NCBI GenBank assembly: GCA_024244705.1
Contig: JAAEOK010000064.1
Location: 81,349 to 145,348, forward strand
Length of the DNA stretch: 64,000 bases
Source: Alphaproteobacteria bacterium
GTDB taxonomy: Bacteria > Pseudomonadota > Alphaproteobacteria > JAAEOK01
Direction of reading: 5' to 3'
Shown: in pieces, positions 1 through 8,357 of the stretch
Position numbering within the stretch: position 1 is the first letter of the stretch
Layout: each line of letters begins with the position of its first letter
Notes under the pieces: generated by a model
Seen by the model: the letters and a program-made list of their open reading frames with translations, nothing else
The model's database searches: none
What the model was told of the DNA's origin: nothing
Program-made: the position numbers and the translations under genes

Positions 1-1
1 C

Positions 2-850
2 ATCTGTATCGGAAACGTCAACCTTGGCGGCGCCGGCAAGACGCCGACCGCGCTGGCCGTCGGCGCGCGGCTGATCGAACGCGGCCATCGCGTCCATTTT
101 CTGATCCGCGGCTATGGCGGCCGGACGCGGGGGCCGCTGCGGGTCGACCTCGACCTCCACGACGCGCGCACGGTCGGCGATGAAGCCTTGCTGCTGGCGC
201 GCCTGGCGCCGACCTGGGTCGGCGCGGACAGGCGGCGCAGCGCCGCCCGCGCCGCCGAAAGCGGCGCCGAGATCTTGGTCATGGACGACGGCTTTCAAAA
301 CCCATCCCTGGTCAAGGACCTGTCATTGGTCGTCATCGATCTCGATCAAGGGTTCGGCAACCGGCGGGTTTTTCCCGCCGGTCCCCTGCGCGAACCGTTG
401 GCCCAAGCGCTCTCCCGAGCCGACGCCTTGGTCTTGATCGGCGGCGACGCCACGGCATCGGCGACGGTTTCAGGCGCCGGACTGCCGGTGCTGCGCGCGC
501 GCATCGTCCCTCACGAAAGTGCGCTCCAGCTACGCCGCCAACGGGTGGCCGCGTTCGCCGGCATCGCGCGCCCGGCCAAGTTTTTCGACACCCTCGACGC
601 GATCGGCGTCGATGTCGCGGTGCGCCGCGCGTTTTCGGATCACTACCGCTACAGCGCCGAGGACATCATGGCGATTTGCGAGGAGGCCGCCGCGCTGGGC
701 GCCGAACCGGTCACCACCGAAAAGGACTATGCCCGCCTCGACGCCGCGATGCGGCCGATGGTCCGCGCGGTCGCCGTTTCCCTGGTCTTCGACAGCCCCG
801 CGCGCCTCGACGCGCTGTTGGACCGCGCCCGCCATGCGGGGTCCGGCTAG
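2..850 (+). CDS. lpxK: Tetraacyldisaccharide 4'-kinase (5' partial)
   Basis: This enzyme phosphorylates the 4' position of the lipid A disaccharide precursor at the inner membrane, in the lipid A pathway. The reading frame is open from base 2, so the N-terminus lies outside the window. The P-loop GNVNLGGAGKTP is visible at bases 11-46 and is diagnostic for LpxK. It is followed by the family segment VMDDGFQNPSL and the C-terminal EKDYARLD region. About 282 residues are present; the family is usually 320-350, so roughly the first 50 are missing. Its stop codon overlaps the stop of the convergent M23 peptidase gene. The assignment is secure from the motifs and their order. Confidence 0.95.
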   Translation: MCIGNVNLGGAGKTPTALAVGARLIERGHRVHFLIRGYGGRTRGPLRVDLDLHDARTVGDEALLLARLAPTWVGADRRRSAARAAESGAEILVMDDGFQNPSLVKDLSLVVIDLDQGFGNRRVFPAGPLREPLAQALSRADALVLIGGDATASATVSGAGLPVLRARIVPHESALQLRRQRVAAFAGIARPAKFFDTLDAIGVDVAVRRAFSDHYRYSAEDIMAICEEAAALGAEPVTTEKDYARLDAAMRPMVRAVAVSLVFDSPARLDALLDRARHAGSG

Positions 851-1683
851 TCGGCTTTCGCTTCGGCCTCCGGCATTGGCCCGGCGAGGAGTTCGGGATC
901 GAGCCGCGCCGACAACAAATTGACCCGCCAATCGAGATGGGGGCCGGTCGACCGGCCGGTCGAGCCGACCGCTCCGATGAGTTCGCCCTGAGTCACCGCC
1001 TGGCCCTCGGCGACGGCGATGGAGCTGAGATGGAGGAACGTCGAATTGAGCCCGCGGCCGTGGTCGACGATGATCGTCTTACCGGTGAAGAACATGTCCG
1101 GGTGAACCATGGTGACGATACCGGCGGCCGGCGCCACGACCGGTGTTCCCGCGGGCGCCGCGATGTCGATCCCGTAATGGGGCTGGCGCGGCTCGCCGTT
1201 GAGAAAGCGCGCGGTGCCGTAAACCCCGGTGATCACGCCGCTCGTCGGCCACACGAACCCGCTGTCGAACAGCGGCGTCGCCGAATAGACCGCGCGCGCC
1301 GCGCTGATGATCTTTTGCTCGTCGCGGATGCGCCTGAGATCGTCGTCGTTGGGCGTTACCTTGCGGCTCGGCAGCCCGTTGATGCGCTGCTCGCCATAGG
1401 TGCGTTGGGCGATCGAGAGGGACCGCGACATTACGGTTCCGTCCGGCAGACGAACCTCGAGCGTCGCGGCGGGCGCGGCGGTGCGGCTGAAACCGAGCAG
1501 GAAGCGGCCATCGGCGGCGACCGCCGTCGCCTCGTCGTCGAGCCGAACTTGGGCTCCCGGAACCGTCTGTCCCTGCACCAGCCCGCCCTGGATGAACGCT
1601 CCGCTCAACCCGAGCGGCGTCTCGGCCCTGGCGATGCCCACCGCGACCCACAGGGCGAGGACGATCAGAAATAGGCGTTTCAC
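847..1683 (-). CDS. Secreted M23 (LytM-type) peptidase
   Basis: This is a predicted periplasmic peptidoglycan endopeptidase of 278 residues. A signal peptide spans residues 1-20 (cleavage after ARA). The M23 domain occupies roughly residues 145-265, with metal-ligand candidates H169 and D173 (HYGID), then H218 and H249. The usual final HxH reads HLD here, a variant that may or may not keep full zinc binding. The start is GTG, overlapping the xseA stop in a GTGA junction, so the two genes are translationally coupled. Starting further upstream would run antisense-like sequence through xseA, so this start is preferred. Its exact substrate cannot be told from sequence. Confidence 0.88.
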   Translation of the reverse strand: MKRLFLIVLALWVAVGIARAETPLGLSGAFIQGGLVQGQTVPGAQVRLDDEATAVAADGRFLLGFSRTAAPAATLEVRLPDGTVMSRSLSIAQRTYGEQRINGLPSRKVTPNDDDLRRIRDEQKIISAARAVYSATPLFDSGFVWPTSGVITGVYGTARFLNGEPRQPHYGIDIAAPAGTPVVAPAAGIVTMVHPDMFFTGKTIIVDHGRGLNSTFLHLSSIAVAEGQAVTQGELIGAVGSTGRSTGPHLDWRVNLLSARLDPELLAGPMPEAEAKAD

Positions 1684-3167
1684 AGCAGGGAGCCCTGGTC
1701 GGCTTTGCGTGGCGAGCGTTTGCGGCTCGGCTTGGTCGGGCCGCCGGCGATCACGGCGGGCGCGGCGCCGTCGTGGAAGCGGAGGTCGACCGCCATTCCC
1801 GGTCTGGCGCTCGCGGCCGACAGCACGGGCCGGCCGGTATCGTCGCGGACCAGAACAAAGCCGCGCTCGAGCACCCGCTGGTAGGAATAGCTGTTGAGCA
1901 ATTCGGTCGCCGCCGCGAGGCGGTTGCGACCCGCATCGACCGCCGCCTTGGCGCCGCGATCGGCGCGCGCCGACAGCTCGCTCAAGCGGACCCCGCCACG
2001 GTTTATCTCCTGGCGCAACGGTCCGTCGCGATGGCGCCCGGCGGCGGCGCCGAATGCGGCACGCTTGGCCGCGACCAGAACGCCGAGGGTGTGCCCAAGT
2101 TGGGGCAGGCGCTCGAGACGATGGCCGCGGTCGGCGAGCACGCCGGATAGGGCGCGGCCGAGGCGTTCGCCACGGTCGTCGAGGCCTTGCCGCGCGGTGT
2201 CGAGCAGAACGTCGGGTCGCGGCAGCCCGCGCGCCAATCCGGCGACCCGCAGACGGCGATCCTCGAGCAGGCGCGCCACGGCGCCGACCATGCGGCGGGC
2301 GTCGTCGAGTACTTGGGCGCTCAGTTCGGCACGCACCGGAACCGCAATTTCCGCCGCCGCGGTCGGCGTCGGCGCCCGCCGGTCGGCGGCGAAATCGATC
2401 AGCGTGGTATCGGTCTCGTGGCCGACCGCGGAGATCAATGGGATCGTGGAGGCCGCGGCGGCGCGAACCACGACTTCCTCGTTGAACGCCCACAAATCCT
2501 CGAGGCTGCCGCCGCCGCGGGCGACGATCAGCACGTCGGGCCGCCGAACCGCACCGTCATCGGGAAGCGCGTTGAAGCCGCTGATGGCAGCGGCGATCTG
2601 TTCGGCCGCGCCGTCGCCTTGGACCAGCACCGGCCAGAGCAGGACGTGGCGCGGGAACCGGTCGGCCAGACGATGCAGGATGTCACGAATGACGGCACCG
2701 GTCGGCGACGTGACGACACCCACGATTTCGGGCAGAAACGGGAGCGACTGTTTGCGCGCCTCATCGAACAGCCCTTCGGCGGCGAGCTTCTTGCGCCGGT
2801 CCTCCAACAGCTTGAGCAGCGCCCCCTCGCCCGCCACCTCGAGCGCTTCGACGATGACCTGATAGCGCGAACGTCCCGGATAGGACGATATCCGCCCGGT
2901 GGCGATAACCTCGAGCCCGTCCTCGGGCGTGACGGACAGGCGTCCGGCGGTGCCGCGCCAGCAGACGGCGTCGAGCACCGCCTGTTCGTCCTTGAGCGCG
3001 AAATACATGTGACCGGAGGCGGCACGCTTGAAGCCGGAGATTTCACCGCGGATTCGAACATTGCCGTAGCTGTCCTCGAGCGTGCGCTTGATGGCGCGCG
3101 AAATCTCGCTGACCGTGTATTCGGGCAGATTGTGGGCGGCGACGGAATCGATCGGGTTTTCGGCCAT
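1680..3167 (-). CDS. xseA: Exodeoxyribonuclease VII large subunit
   Basis: XseA is the catalytic subunit of ExoVII, which degrades single-stranded DNA in mismatch repair and recombination. The N-terminal OB fold (YTVSEISRAIKRTLED, then VRIRGEISGFK) is followed by the catalytic region with VGVVTSPTGAVIRDI and VGHETDTTLIDFAADRRAPT. A long helical stretch leads to the C-terminal YQRVLERGFVLV segment. ATG at 3167 is chosen over an upstream TTG. The encoded 495 residues match the family. It lies divergently from purD. The small subunit xseB is not in this window. Confidence 0.95.
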   Translation of the reverse strand: MAENPIDSVAAHNLPEYTVSEISRAIKRTLEDSYGNVRIRGEISGFKRAASGHMYFALKDEQAVLDAVCWRGTAGRLSVTPEDGLEVIATGRISSYPGRSRYQVIVEALEVAGEGALLKLLEDRRKKLAAEGLFDEARKQSLPFLPEIVGVVTSPTGAVIRDILHRLADRFPRHVLLWPVLVQGDGAAEQIAAAISGFNALPDDGAVRRPDVLIVARGGGSLEDLWAFNEEVVVRAAAASTIPLISAVGHETDTTLIDFAADRRAPTPTAAAEIAVPVRAELSAQVLDDARRMVGAVARLLEDRRLRVAGLARGLPRPDVLLDTARQGLDDRGERLGRALSGVLADRGHRLERLPQLGHTLGVLVAAKRAAFGAAAGRHRDGPLRQEINRGGVRLSELSARADRGAKAAVDAGRNRLAAATELLNSYSYQRVLERGFVLVRDDTGRPVLSAASARPGMAVDLRFHDGAAPAVIAGGPTKPSRKRSPRKADQGSLL

Positions 3168-3228
3168 CGGCGGTGCCAATTATGGTACAAAACAGACCTC
3201 GGCGAATGCTAGGGGATAAGGTGGGGGA

Positions 3229-4509
3229 ATGGAAGTTCTGGTCGTCGGCTCGGGCGGACGGGAGCACGCGTTGTGCTGGAAATTGGCGGCTTCGCCGCTG
3301 TGCACCAAACTCTATTGCGCCCCCGGCAATGCCGGCATCGCCGATGAGGCCGAATGCGTCGCCATCGGCGCCGCGGATGTCGACGCGCTGGTCGATTTCG
3401 CCAAGGCCAATACCATCGACCTCGTCGTCGTCGGTCCCGAAGCGCCGTTGGTCGGGGGCTTGGTCGACCGCCTCGATGCGGAGGGAATCCTCGCCTTCGG
3501 ACCGACCGCCGACGCCGCCATTCTCGAAGGCTCGAAGGGGTTCATGAAGGACCTCTGCGCCAATTACGGCATCCCGACGGCGGATTACGGCCGATTCACC
3601 GATGCCGGCGCGGCCAAGGCATTCGTCCGCCAGCGCGGCGCACCGATCGTGGTCAAGGCCGACGGCCTCGCCACCGGCAAGGGCGTGATCCTGTGCGACA
3701 GCATCGACGAGGCGGAGACCGCGATCGATCAGATGATGGGCGAGCGCATGTTCGGCGCCGCCGGCGACGAAGTCGTCATCGAGGAATTGCTGGTCGGCGA
3801 AGAGGTGAGCTTTATCGCCCTGGTCGACGGCGAAACCGTCTTGCCGCTGGCGTCGTCGCAAGACCACAAGGCGGTCGGCGACGGCGACACCGGACGCAAT
3901 ACCGGCGGCATGGGCGCCTATTCGCCGGCGCCCGTGGTCGACGATGCCCTCGCCGACGAGATCATGGCCCGCGTCATGCGCCCCACCGTCGAAGCCATGA
4001 AGGCCGAAGGGCGGCGGTTCAAGGGCGTGCTCTATGCCGGGCTGATGATTACCGCCGACGGTCCCCGGGTGCTGGAGTTCAACGTCCGCTTCGGCGACCC
4101 CGAATGCCAGCCGCTGATGATGCGGATGATGTCCGACCTGTTGCCGGCGCTGGTGGCGTCCGCGGAGGGCGTCTTGGATCGTTTCGATCTGCGCTGGTAT
4201 CCGGATGCGGCGCTGTGCGTCGTGATGGCGACCAGGGGCTATCCGGGGGCTTACGACAAAGGCAGCGAGATCAGGGGCCTCGACCGGCTTTCCGGGCGCG
4301 ACGACGTCGCCGTCTTCCACGCCGGCACCACGGCGAAGGACGGCCGCATCTTGGCCGCCGGCGGCCGCGTCCTCGGTGTCACCGCGCTCGGCGCCGACGT
4401 CGCCGAAGCGCAGCGACAGGCCTATGCCGCAATCGACATGATCGACTGGCCGCAAGGTTTCTGCCGCCGCGACATCGGCTGGCGCGCGATCGGGCGGCAG
4501 ACGCCGTGA
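3229..4509 (+). CDS. purD: Phosphoribosylamine-glycine ligase
   Basis: PurD joins 5-phosphoribosylamine and glycine with ATP in the second step of purine synthesis, in the cytoplasm. The N-terminal [19 protein letters not shown] and APGNAGI, the ATP-grasp segments with [13 protein letters not shown], and the [10 protein letters not shown] and [11 protein letters not shown] motifs are all typical. Length is 426 residues, as expected. A GGTGGGGGA ribosome-binding sequence precedes the ATG. It is convergent with the TlpA-like gene, which ends 5 bases further on. No anomalies seen. Confidence 0.96.
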   Translation: MEVLVVGSGGREHALCWKLAASPLCTKLYCAPGNAGIADEAECVAIGAADVDALVDFAKANTIDLVVVGPEAPLVGGLVDRLDAEGILAFGPTADAAILEGSKGFMKDLCANYGIPTADYGRFTDAGAAKAFVRQRGAPIVVKADGLATGKGVILCDSIDEAETAIDQMMGERMFGAAGDEVVIEELLVGEEVSFIALVDGETVLPLASSQDHKAVGDGDTGRNTGGMGAYSPAPVVDDALADEIMARVMRPTVEAMKAEGRRFKGVLYAGLMITADGPRVLEFNVRFGDPECQPLMMRMMSDLLPALVASAEGVLDRFDLRWYPDAALCVVMATRGYPGAYDKGSEIRGLDRLSGRDDVAVFHAGTTAKDGRILAAGGRVLGVTALGADVAEAQRQAYAAIDMIDWPQGFCRRDIGWRAIGRQTP

Positions 4510-4513
4510 CCGA

Positions 4514-5047
4514 TCACAGCGCGGCCTCGATGGCGGCGCGCAGATCGGTCATATCCGGATTGGTCACCGTTGCCCCCGCGGCGTGGATGAAGTGCAGCGC
4601 CGCCCGGCCGGCGCGGTCGAACACGAAGACGGTCGGAATGCGGTCGATGCCGCCGAAAATGTGCTCGGTTTCGTCGTCCGAGGCGACGATCGAGAATGTC
4701 GGCCCGGTGCGCGCGAGGAAACGGTCGAGCCGGCCGCCGTCGTCCTTGAAGCTGCTCCAATCCTCGAACAAATTGATCGCGATAATGGTCACATCGTCGG
4801 CGTCGTAGTCCGCGCGCAGCTCATTCAGGTGGGCGAACTCGATCACGCATGGCGGGCACCAGGAGGCGAAGAAGCTGACCACGACGACGGTGCCGTCGAG
4901 GCGGTCCCGGTTGACCGCGGGACCCTGGATAAGAGGCCGTTCGACGACATGTTTCTTGAGCATGGCGTCGAGATCCACGCTTTCGCCGGAGCGCGCGGGC
5001 GCGGCGACAACGCAGATGACGAAAAGCGAGACTAGCAACCGGCTCAT
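4514..5047 (-). CDS. TlpA-like periplasmic thioredoxin
   Basis: This is a 177-residue secreted thioredoxin-fold protein. The signal peptide covers about residues 1-20. The redox motif WCPPC (C64, C67) sits after a strand reading VVVVSFFAS, and the cis-proline segment IDRIPTVFVFD is near residue 140. Such proteins reduce disulfides in the periplasm, for example for cytochrome c maturation or on specific partners. No cytochrome genes lie nearby, so the partner is unknown. It stands alone between convergent purD and tadA. Confidence 0.88.
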   Translation of the reverse strand: MSRLLVSLFVICVVAAPARSGESVDLDAMLKKHVVERPLIQGPAVNRDRLDGTVVVVSFFASWCPPCVIEFAHLNELRADYDADDVTIIAINLFEDWSSFKDDGGRLDRFLARTGPTFSIVASDDETEHIFGGIDRIPTVFVFDRAGRAALHFIHAAGATVTNPDMTDLRAAIEAAL

Positions 5048-5161
5048 CGCCTTTATCTGGCGCCGGCAATTGCAAAACGCCAGGCCTCAAACTCGGCTAC
5101 ACGGAGATGTGACCGCCGCGAACCGGCGACCGAGGAACGACCTATTTGCCGCTCGGAACGG

Positions 5162-5632
5162 TCACCGCGGCAGTTCGCGCCGTAGCGCGAAGAAATCGCG
5201 CAGCAGGTCGCCGCAGCGGGTCTCGTCGATGCCGCCGACCACTTCCGGACTGTGGTGGCAGGTCGGCTGGGTAAAGAACCGCGGGCCGTGGTCGACCGCG
5301 CCGCCCTTGGGATCGTAGGCGCCGAAATGGAGGCGGCGTAGGCGGGCGAAGGAAATCGCCGCGGCGCACATGGCGCAGGGTTCGAGGGTCACATAAAGAT
5401 CGCATTCGGGCAGACGGGCCGCCCCCTCGGCGGCGGCGGCGGCGCGAATCGCCAGCATCTCGGCGTGCGCCGTCGGGTCTCCCATCTCCTCGGTGCGGTT
5501 GCCGTCGCGGGCGAGGATGGTCCCGGTCTCGGCCTCGACGATGACCGCGCCGACGGGAACTTCGCCGCGTTCGGCGGCGGCGCGGGCGGCGGCCAGGGCG
5601 AGATCCATGAAGGTGGTGGGACTGCCACTCAT
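5162..5632 (-). CDS. tadA: tRNA-specific adenosine deaminase
   Basis: TadA converts adenosine 34 of tRNA-Arg(ACG) to inosine, and is essential in most bacteria. The zinc and catalytic motifs HAE (residues 56-58) and PCAMC (C86, C89) are intact. ATG at 5632 gives 156 residues, matching the family; a longer frame upstream to 5668 has no support. In related genomes tadA commonly stands head to head with rluB; here a two-gene module lies between them. Confidence 0.94.
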   Translation of the reverse strand: MSGSPTTFMDLALAAARAAAERGEVPVGAVIVEAETGTILARDGNRTEEMGDPTAHAEMLAIRAAAAAEGAARLPECDLYVTLEPCAMCAAAISFARLRRLHFGAYDPKGGAVDHGPRFFTQPTCHHSPEVVGGIDETRCGDLLRDFFALRRELPR

Positions 5633-5689
5633 GCTCTTCACCCTGACCCGAGCCCGCGATGCGGTCAAGACGGTGGGGCGTAACCGGCG

Positions 5690-6379
5690 CTAACCGCGAC
5701 GCGCCACAACCACCGGATCCGCCGCCGCCGACGGTTGCCGCAACTGAAGCAGCGCGACGGCGTGCATCAGGATGAAGACCGGGACCGCTAATCCCGGGAT
5801 CAACACCAGGGGCAAGAGGTTCAACGGCGCGGTCGTAACCTCACCGGCGAGGACACCGGCCGCGGATCCCGACACCAACAACCCGGTCGCGAAGGCGACG
5901 ACGAAATCGGCCAATCCAAGCCAGTTCCACAGGACGAACGACCGTCGTGAGGCACCGCCATTGTAAAGCGCGGCGACGAAGAAGGGCGCCGCGAGGCCGA
6001 CCGCGAGGTCGCCCAATCCGGCCGGAAAAGCGAAGAATCCGGGCAGCACGTCCCACGCATAGAGGAACAGAAACCCGGTGCCGACCACGCGCCAGGCCTG
6101 AAACGCGGTGATCAGGCCGAGGTCGAGTCCGAGGACGAAGGCACGGAAGCGGGACGAAAAACGGTAGGCGGCGCCGAAGACGCCGACCGGCAGGGCGACG
6201 CCGGCGATCAAGCCGAGCGGCAGCTCGCCGGGGTCATCGGCGAAGGCGCCCGCCGCGACCGCGACCAACACGGCGGCAAGCCACAGCGTCAGCACGACGA
6301 AGGTGATCGGACCTGGTGCGGTAGCGGCGATGGGAACTGCCGGTGCCGCGGCGGCGAAATCTTGTGATGTGGTGGTCAT
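5690..6379 (-). CDS. Predicted integral membrane protein, probable MarR target
   Basis: I do not recognise the family. The 229 residues contain about six hydrophobic segments (for example FVVLTLWLAAVLVAVAAGAF and NLLPLVLIPGLAVPVFILM) with short loops and no signal peptide or catalytic motif. It lies directly downstream of a MarR-family gene on the same strand. Its promoter region carries a perfect 12-bp palindrome of the same type as the one in front of marR. It is therefore probably controlled by that repressor. Function, perhaps transport or stress response, is inference only. Confidence 0.7.
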   Translation of the reverse strand: MTTTSQDFAAAAPAVPIAATAPGPITFVVLTLWLAAVLVAVAAGAFADDPGELPLGLIAGVALPVGVFGAAYRFSSRFRAFVLGLDLGLITAFQAWRVVGTGFLFLYAWDVLPGFFAFPAGLGDLAVGLAAPFFVAALYNGGASRRSFVLWNWLGLADFVVAFATGLLVSGSAAGVLAGEVTTAPLNLLPLVLIPGLAVPVFILMHAVALLQLRQPSAAADPVVVARRG

Positions 6380-6399
6380 AGTCGATACTCCTCAAGAAT

Positions 6400-6411
6400 G
6401 TGTAATTACAC
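6400..6411. promoter_or_regulatory. Predicted MarR operator, membrane-protein gene
   Basis: GTGTAATTACAC is a perfect 12-bp palindrome 20 bp upstream of the membrane-protein start codon. It differs from the palindrome ahead of marR only in the central four bases (AATT versus ATAT). Two copies of the GTGTANNTACAC pattern at both promoters of a regulator-target pair suggest binding sites for that regulator. Confidence 0.6.
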
Positions 6412-6434
6412 TTATATTTCCAAAAAAAGGGACC

Positions 6435-6887
6435 TCAGCCACGCCGGGTAACATCGACCGCGGCGTTCAAGTCTGCAATCAAACGGTCCAATCTCGCACT
6501 GCCGAGTTTGGTTTCGACCTTCTTCTGAGCCGATCGCCACAACGGCAGTGCCTCGGCCTGCGTCCGACGCCCGGACTCGGTCAGGTCGAGGATACGCTGG
6601 CGGCGGTCCGTGCCACCCACTTCCCGAACCAGGCCGCGGTCGATCAGCGGCCGCAGGTTGCGGGTCAGCGTCGTCCGATCCATGACCAAGGCGTCGGCGA
6701 ACGCCGACAGCGGCAGCGGACCTTCGACCACCAATACCGTCAACAAGCTGAACTGCGTCGCCTTCAGCCCGGCCGGGCGCAGCACCGAATCGTAGTACTG
6801 GGTCACGGCGCGGCTCGCCTTGCGCAGGTTGAAGTTGGCGCACCTCACAGCCTCACGGCCAGATTGAGTGGATTTCGACGTGTTCAT
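6435..6887 (-). CDS. MarR-family transcriptional regulator
   Basis: This 150-residue winged-helix regulator has the layout of MarR: N-terminal dimerisation helix (NFNLRKASRAVTQYYD), recognition region LSAFADALVMDRTTLTRNL (about residues 60-80), the wing VGGTDRRQRILDLTESG and a C-terminal dimerisation helix. MarR proteins usually repress their own gene and a neighbour, and release DNA on binding a small aromatic ligand. A perfect palindrome lies 7 bp upstream of the assigned ATG. An internal GTG at residue 15 could be the true start instead. The ligand is unknown. Confidence 0.87.
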   Translation of the reverse strand: MNTSKSTQSGREAVRCANFNLRKASRAVTQYYDSVLRPAGLKATQFSLLTVLVVEGPLPLSAFADALVMDRTTLTRNLRPLIDRGLVREVGGTDRRQRILDLTESGRRTQAEALPLWRSAQKKVETKLGSARLDRLIADLNAAVDVTRRG

Positions 6888-6893
6888 AAGTTA

Positions 6894-6905
6894 GTGTATA
6901 TACAC
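6894..6905. promoter_or_regulatory. Predicted MarR autoregulatory operator
   Basis: GTGTATATACAC is a perfect 12-bp palindrome immediately upstream of the MarR gene, in an AT-rich stretch that also holds TATATA. Its pair at 6400-6411 shares the GTGTANNTACAC pattern. Autoregulation is the expected arrangement in this family. Confidence 0.6.
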
Positions 6906-7047
6906 ATATATAATTCATGTCAAGAGCAGCGGCGGCGATTGGCGGGGAACAACCGAAACCGCTTTCCTTGGCCGGGACCAGGCGTAGACTGCGCGCCATG
7001 ATCAGGCACCACAGCGATTCCCCGCAGCGCCGACGACGCGCCGATCG

Positions 7048-7797
7048 ATGACCGAGCCAAAACGCGACCGTTTGGCCAAGGCGATGGCCCGCGCCGGCTT
7101 GTGCTCGCGCCGCGAAGCGGAGACCTGGATCACGGCCGGGCGGGTCCGCGTGGACGACGTGCTCGTGACCACGCCGGCCTTTGGCGTCGGACCGGAAAAC
7201 CGGATCGAGGTCGATGGCAAACCACTGCCGGCGCCGGAACCGACGCGGCTGTGGCGCTACCACAAGCCGGCCGGACTGGTCACCACCAACCGCGACCCCG
7301 AAGGCCGCAAGACCGTTTTCGAGGCGCTTCCGCCATCGATGCCGCGCGTCGTCTCGATCGGCCGTCTCGATCTCACCTCCGAGGGCGTGCTCCTGCTCAC
7401 CAACGACGGCGCCCTGGCCCGCTATCTCGAACTGCCGTCGACCGGCTGGACCCGGCGCTATCGCGTGCGCGTCCATGGGCGGGTCGACCCGGCGCAATTG
7501 GCCAAACTCGGCCGCGGGGTGACCATTGACGGGGTTCGCTACGGTCCCATCGCCGCCGCGCTCGACCGTCAACAGGGCGCCAACGCCTGGCTCACGCTGT
7601 CGCTGCGCGAAGGCAAGAACCGCGAGGTGCGCCGCGTCCTCGAGCAATTCGGCTGGCCGGTCAACCGGCTCATTCGAACCGCCTACGGACCGTTCCAGCT
7701 TGGCAATCTGAAGCCCGGTGATATCGCCGAGGTGCGCCCCCGCGCCCTCCGCGACCAGCTCGGTTCGGCGGCAAAGCAGTTCCTCACGCCGACATGA
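7048..7797 (+). CDS. rluB: Ribosomal large subunit pseudouridine synthase B-type
   Basis: This enzyme makes pseudouridine in rRNA. An S4 RNA-binding domain (about residues 7-55, AMARAGLCSRREAETWITAG) precedes the RsuA/RluB catalytic domain with GRLDLTSEG; D108 is the catalytic aspartate. Near the C-terminus GKNREVRRVLEQFGWPVNRL is the conserved RsuA-subfamily segment. Length is 249 residues. It overlaps the rsmD start by 4 bases (ATGA), so the two rRNA-modification genes are coupled. RluB rather than RsuA or RluE is favoured by the S4 domain and by pairing with rsmD. Confidence 0.88.
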   Translation: MTEPKRDRLAKAMARAGLCSRREAETWITAGRVRVDDVLVTTPAFGVGPENRIEVDGKPLPAPEPTRLWRYHKPAGLVTTNRDPEGRKTVFEALPPSMPRVVSIGRLDLTSEGVLLLTNDGALARYLELPSTGWTRRYRVRVHGRVDPAQLAKLGRGVTIDGVRYGPIAAALDRQQGANAWLTLSLREGKNREVRRVLEQFGWPVNRLIRTAYGPFQLGNLKPGDIAEVRPRALRDQLGSAAKQFLTPT

Positions 7798-8357
7798 GGG
7801 TCGTCGCCGGCCGCTTCCGGGGCCGTGTCCTGCTCGCCCCCAAGGGCCGCGCGTTGAGGCCGACCGCCGACCGCGTGCGCGAAGCCCTGTTCAACCGGCT
7901 GGCCCACGCCGGCTGGGGAGACGACAACGGCGGCGTAGTGCCCGGCGCCCATGTACTCGACGCCTTCGCCGGCACCGGCGCGCTCGGCATCGAAGCGCTG
8001 TCGCGAGGCGCCGCCGATATCGCCTTCATCGACAACGATCCGGCGGCGCGGGCGATTGTCGCGCGCAACCTCAAGGGAATGAATGCGGAACGGCAAGCCC
8101 GGATCGTTAACGCCGACGTTTTGGAACCGCCACCGGCGCCGGTCGCCTGCGGCCTCATCCTGATGGACCCGCCCTATGGCACCGACCTCGCGGCAGCGGC
8201 CCTGATCGCCCTAAGGCATCGCGGCTGGGTCGCGCCCGGCGCCATCGCTGCGCTCGAGGTGGCGGCCAAGCAAGCCTTCGACCCGCCCGCAGGCTTTACC
8301 GTCATCGACTCCCGGCGTTACGGCGCTGCGCGGCTCATCTTCCTGACAGCCGCGTGA
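7794..8357 (+). CDS. rsmD: 16S rRNA (guanine966-N2)-methyltransferase
   Basis: RsmD methylates G966 of 16S rRNA using SAM. The SAM-binding motif FAGTGALGIEA is at residues 58-68, the catalytic DPPY at 125-128, and the N-terminal RVVAGRFRGR and PTADRVREALFN signatures are present. Length is 187 residues. It is translationally coupled to rluB. Its last 147 bases lie antisense inside the extended 3' end of the neighbouring SGNH-protein gene. Confidence 0.94.
   Translation: MRVVAGRFRGRVLLAPKGRALRPTADRVREALFNRLAHAGWGDDNGGVVPGAHVLDAFAGTGALGIEALSRGAADIAFIDNDPAARAIVARNLKGMNAERQARIVNADVLEPPPAPVACGLILMDPPYGTDLAAAALIALRHRGWVAPGAIAALEVAAKQAFDPPAGFTVIDSRRYGAARLIFLTAA

Noticed and set aside
676..2862. Several long plus-strand and minus-strand reading frames overlapping lpxK, the M23 gene and xseA
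   Set aside because: They are Arg-rich, have no recognisable motifs and lie antisense or out of frame to clearly identified genes; this is the usual effect of high GC content.
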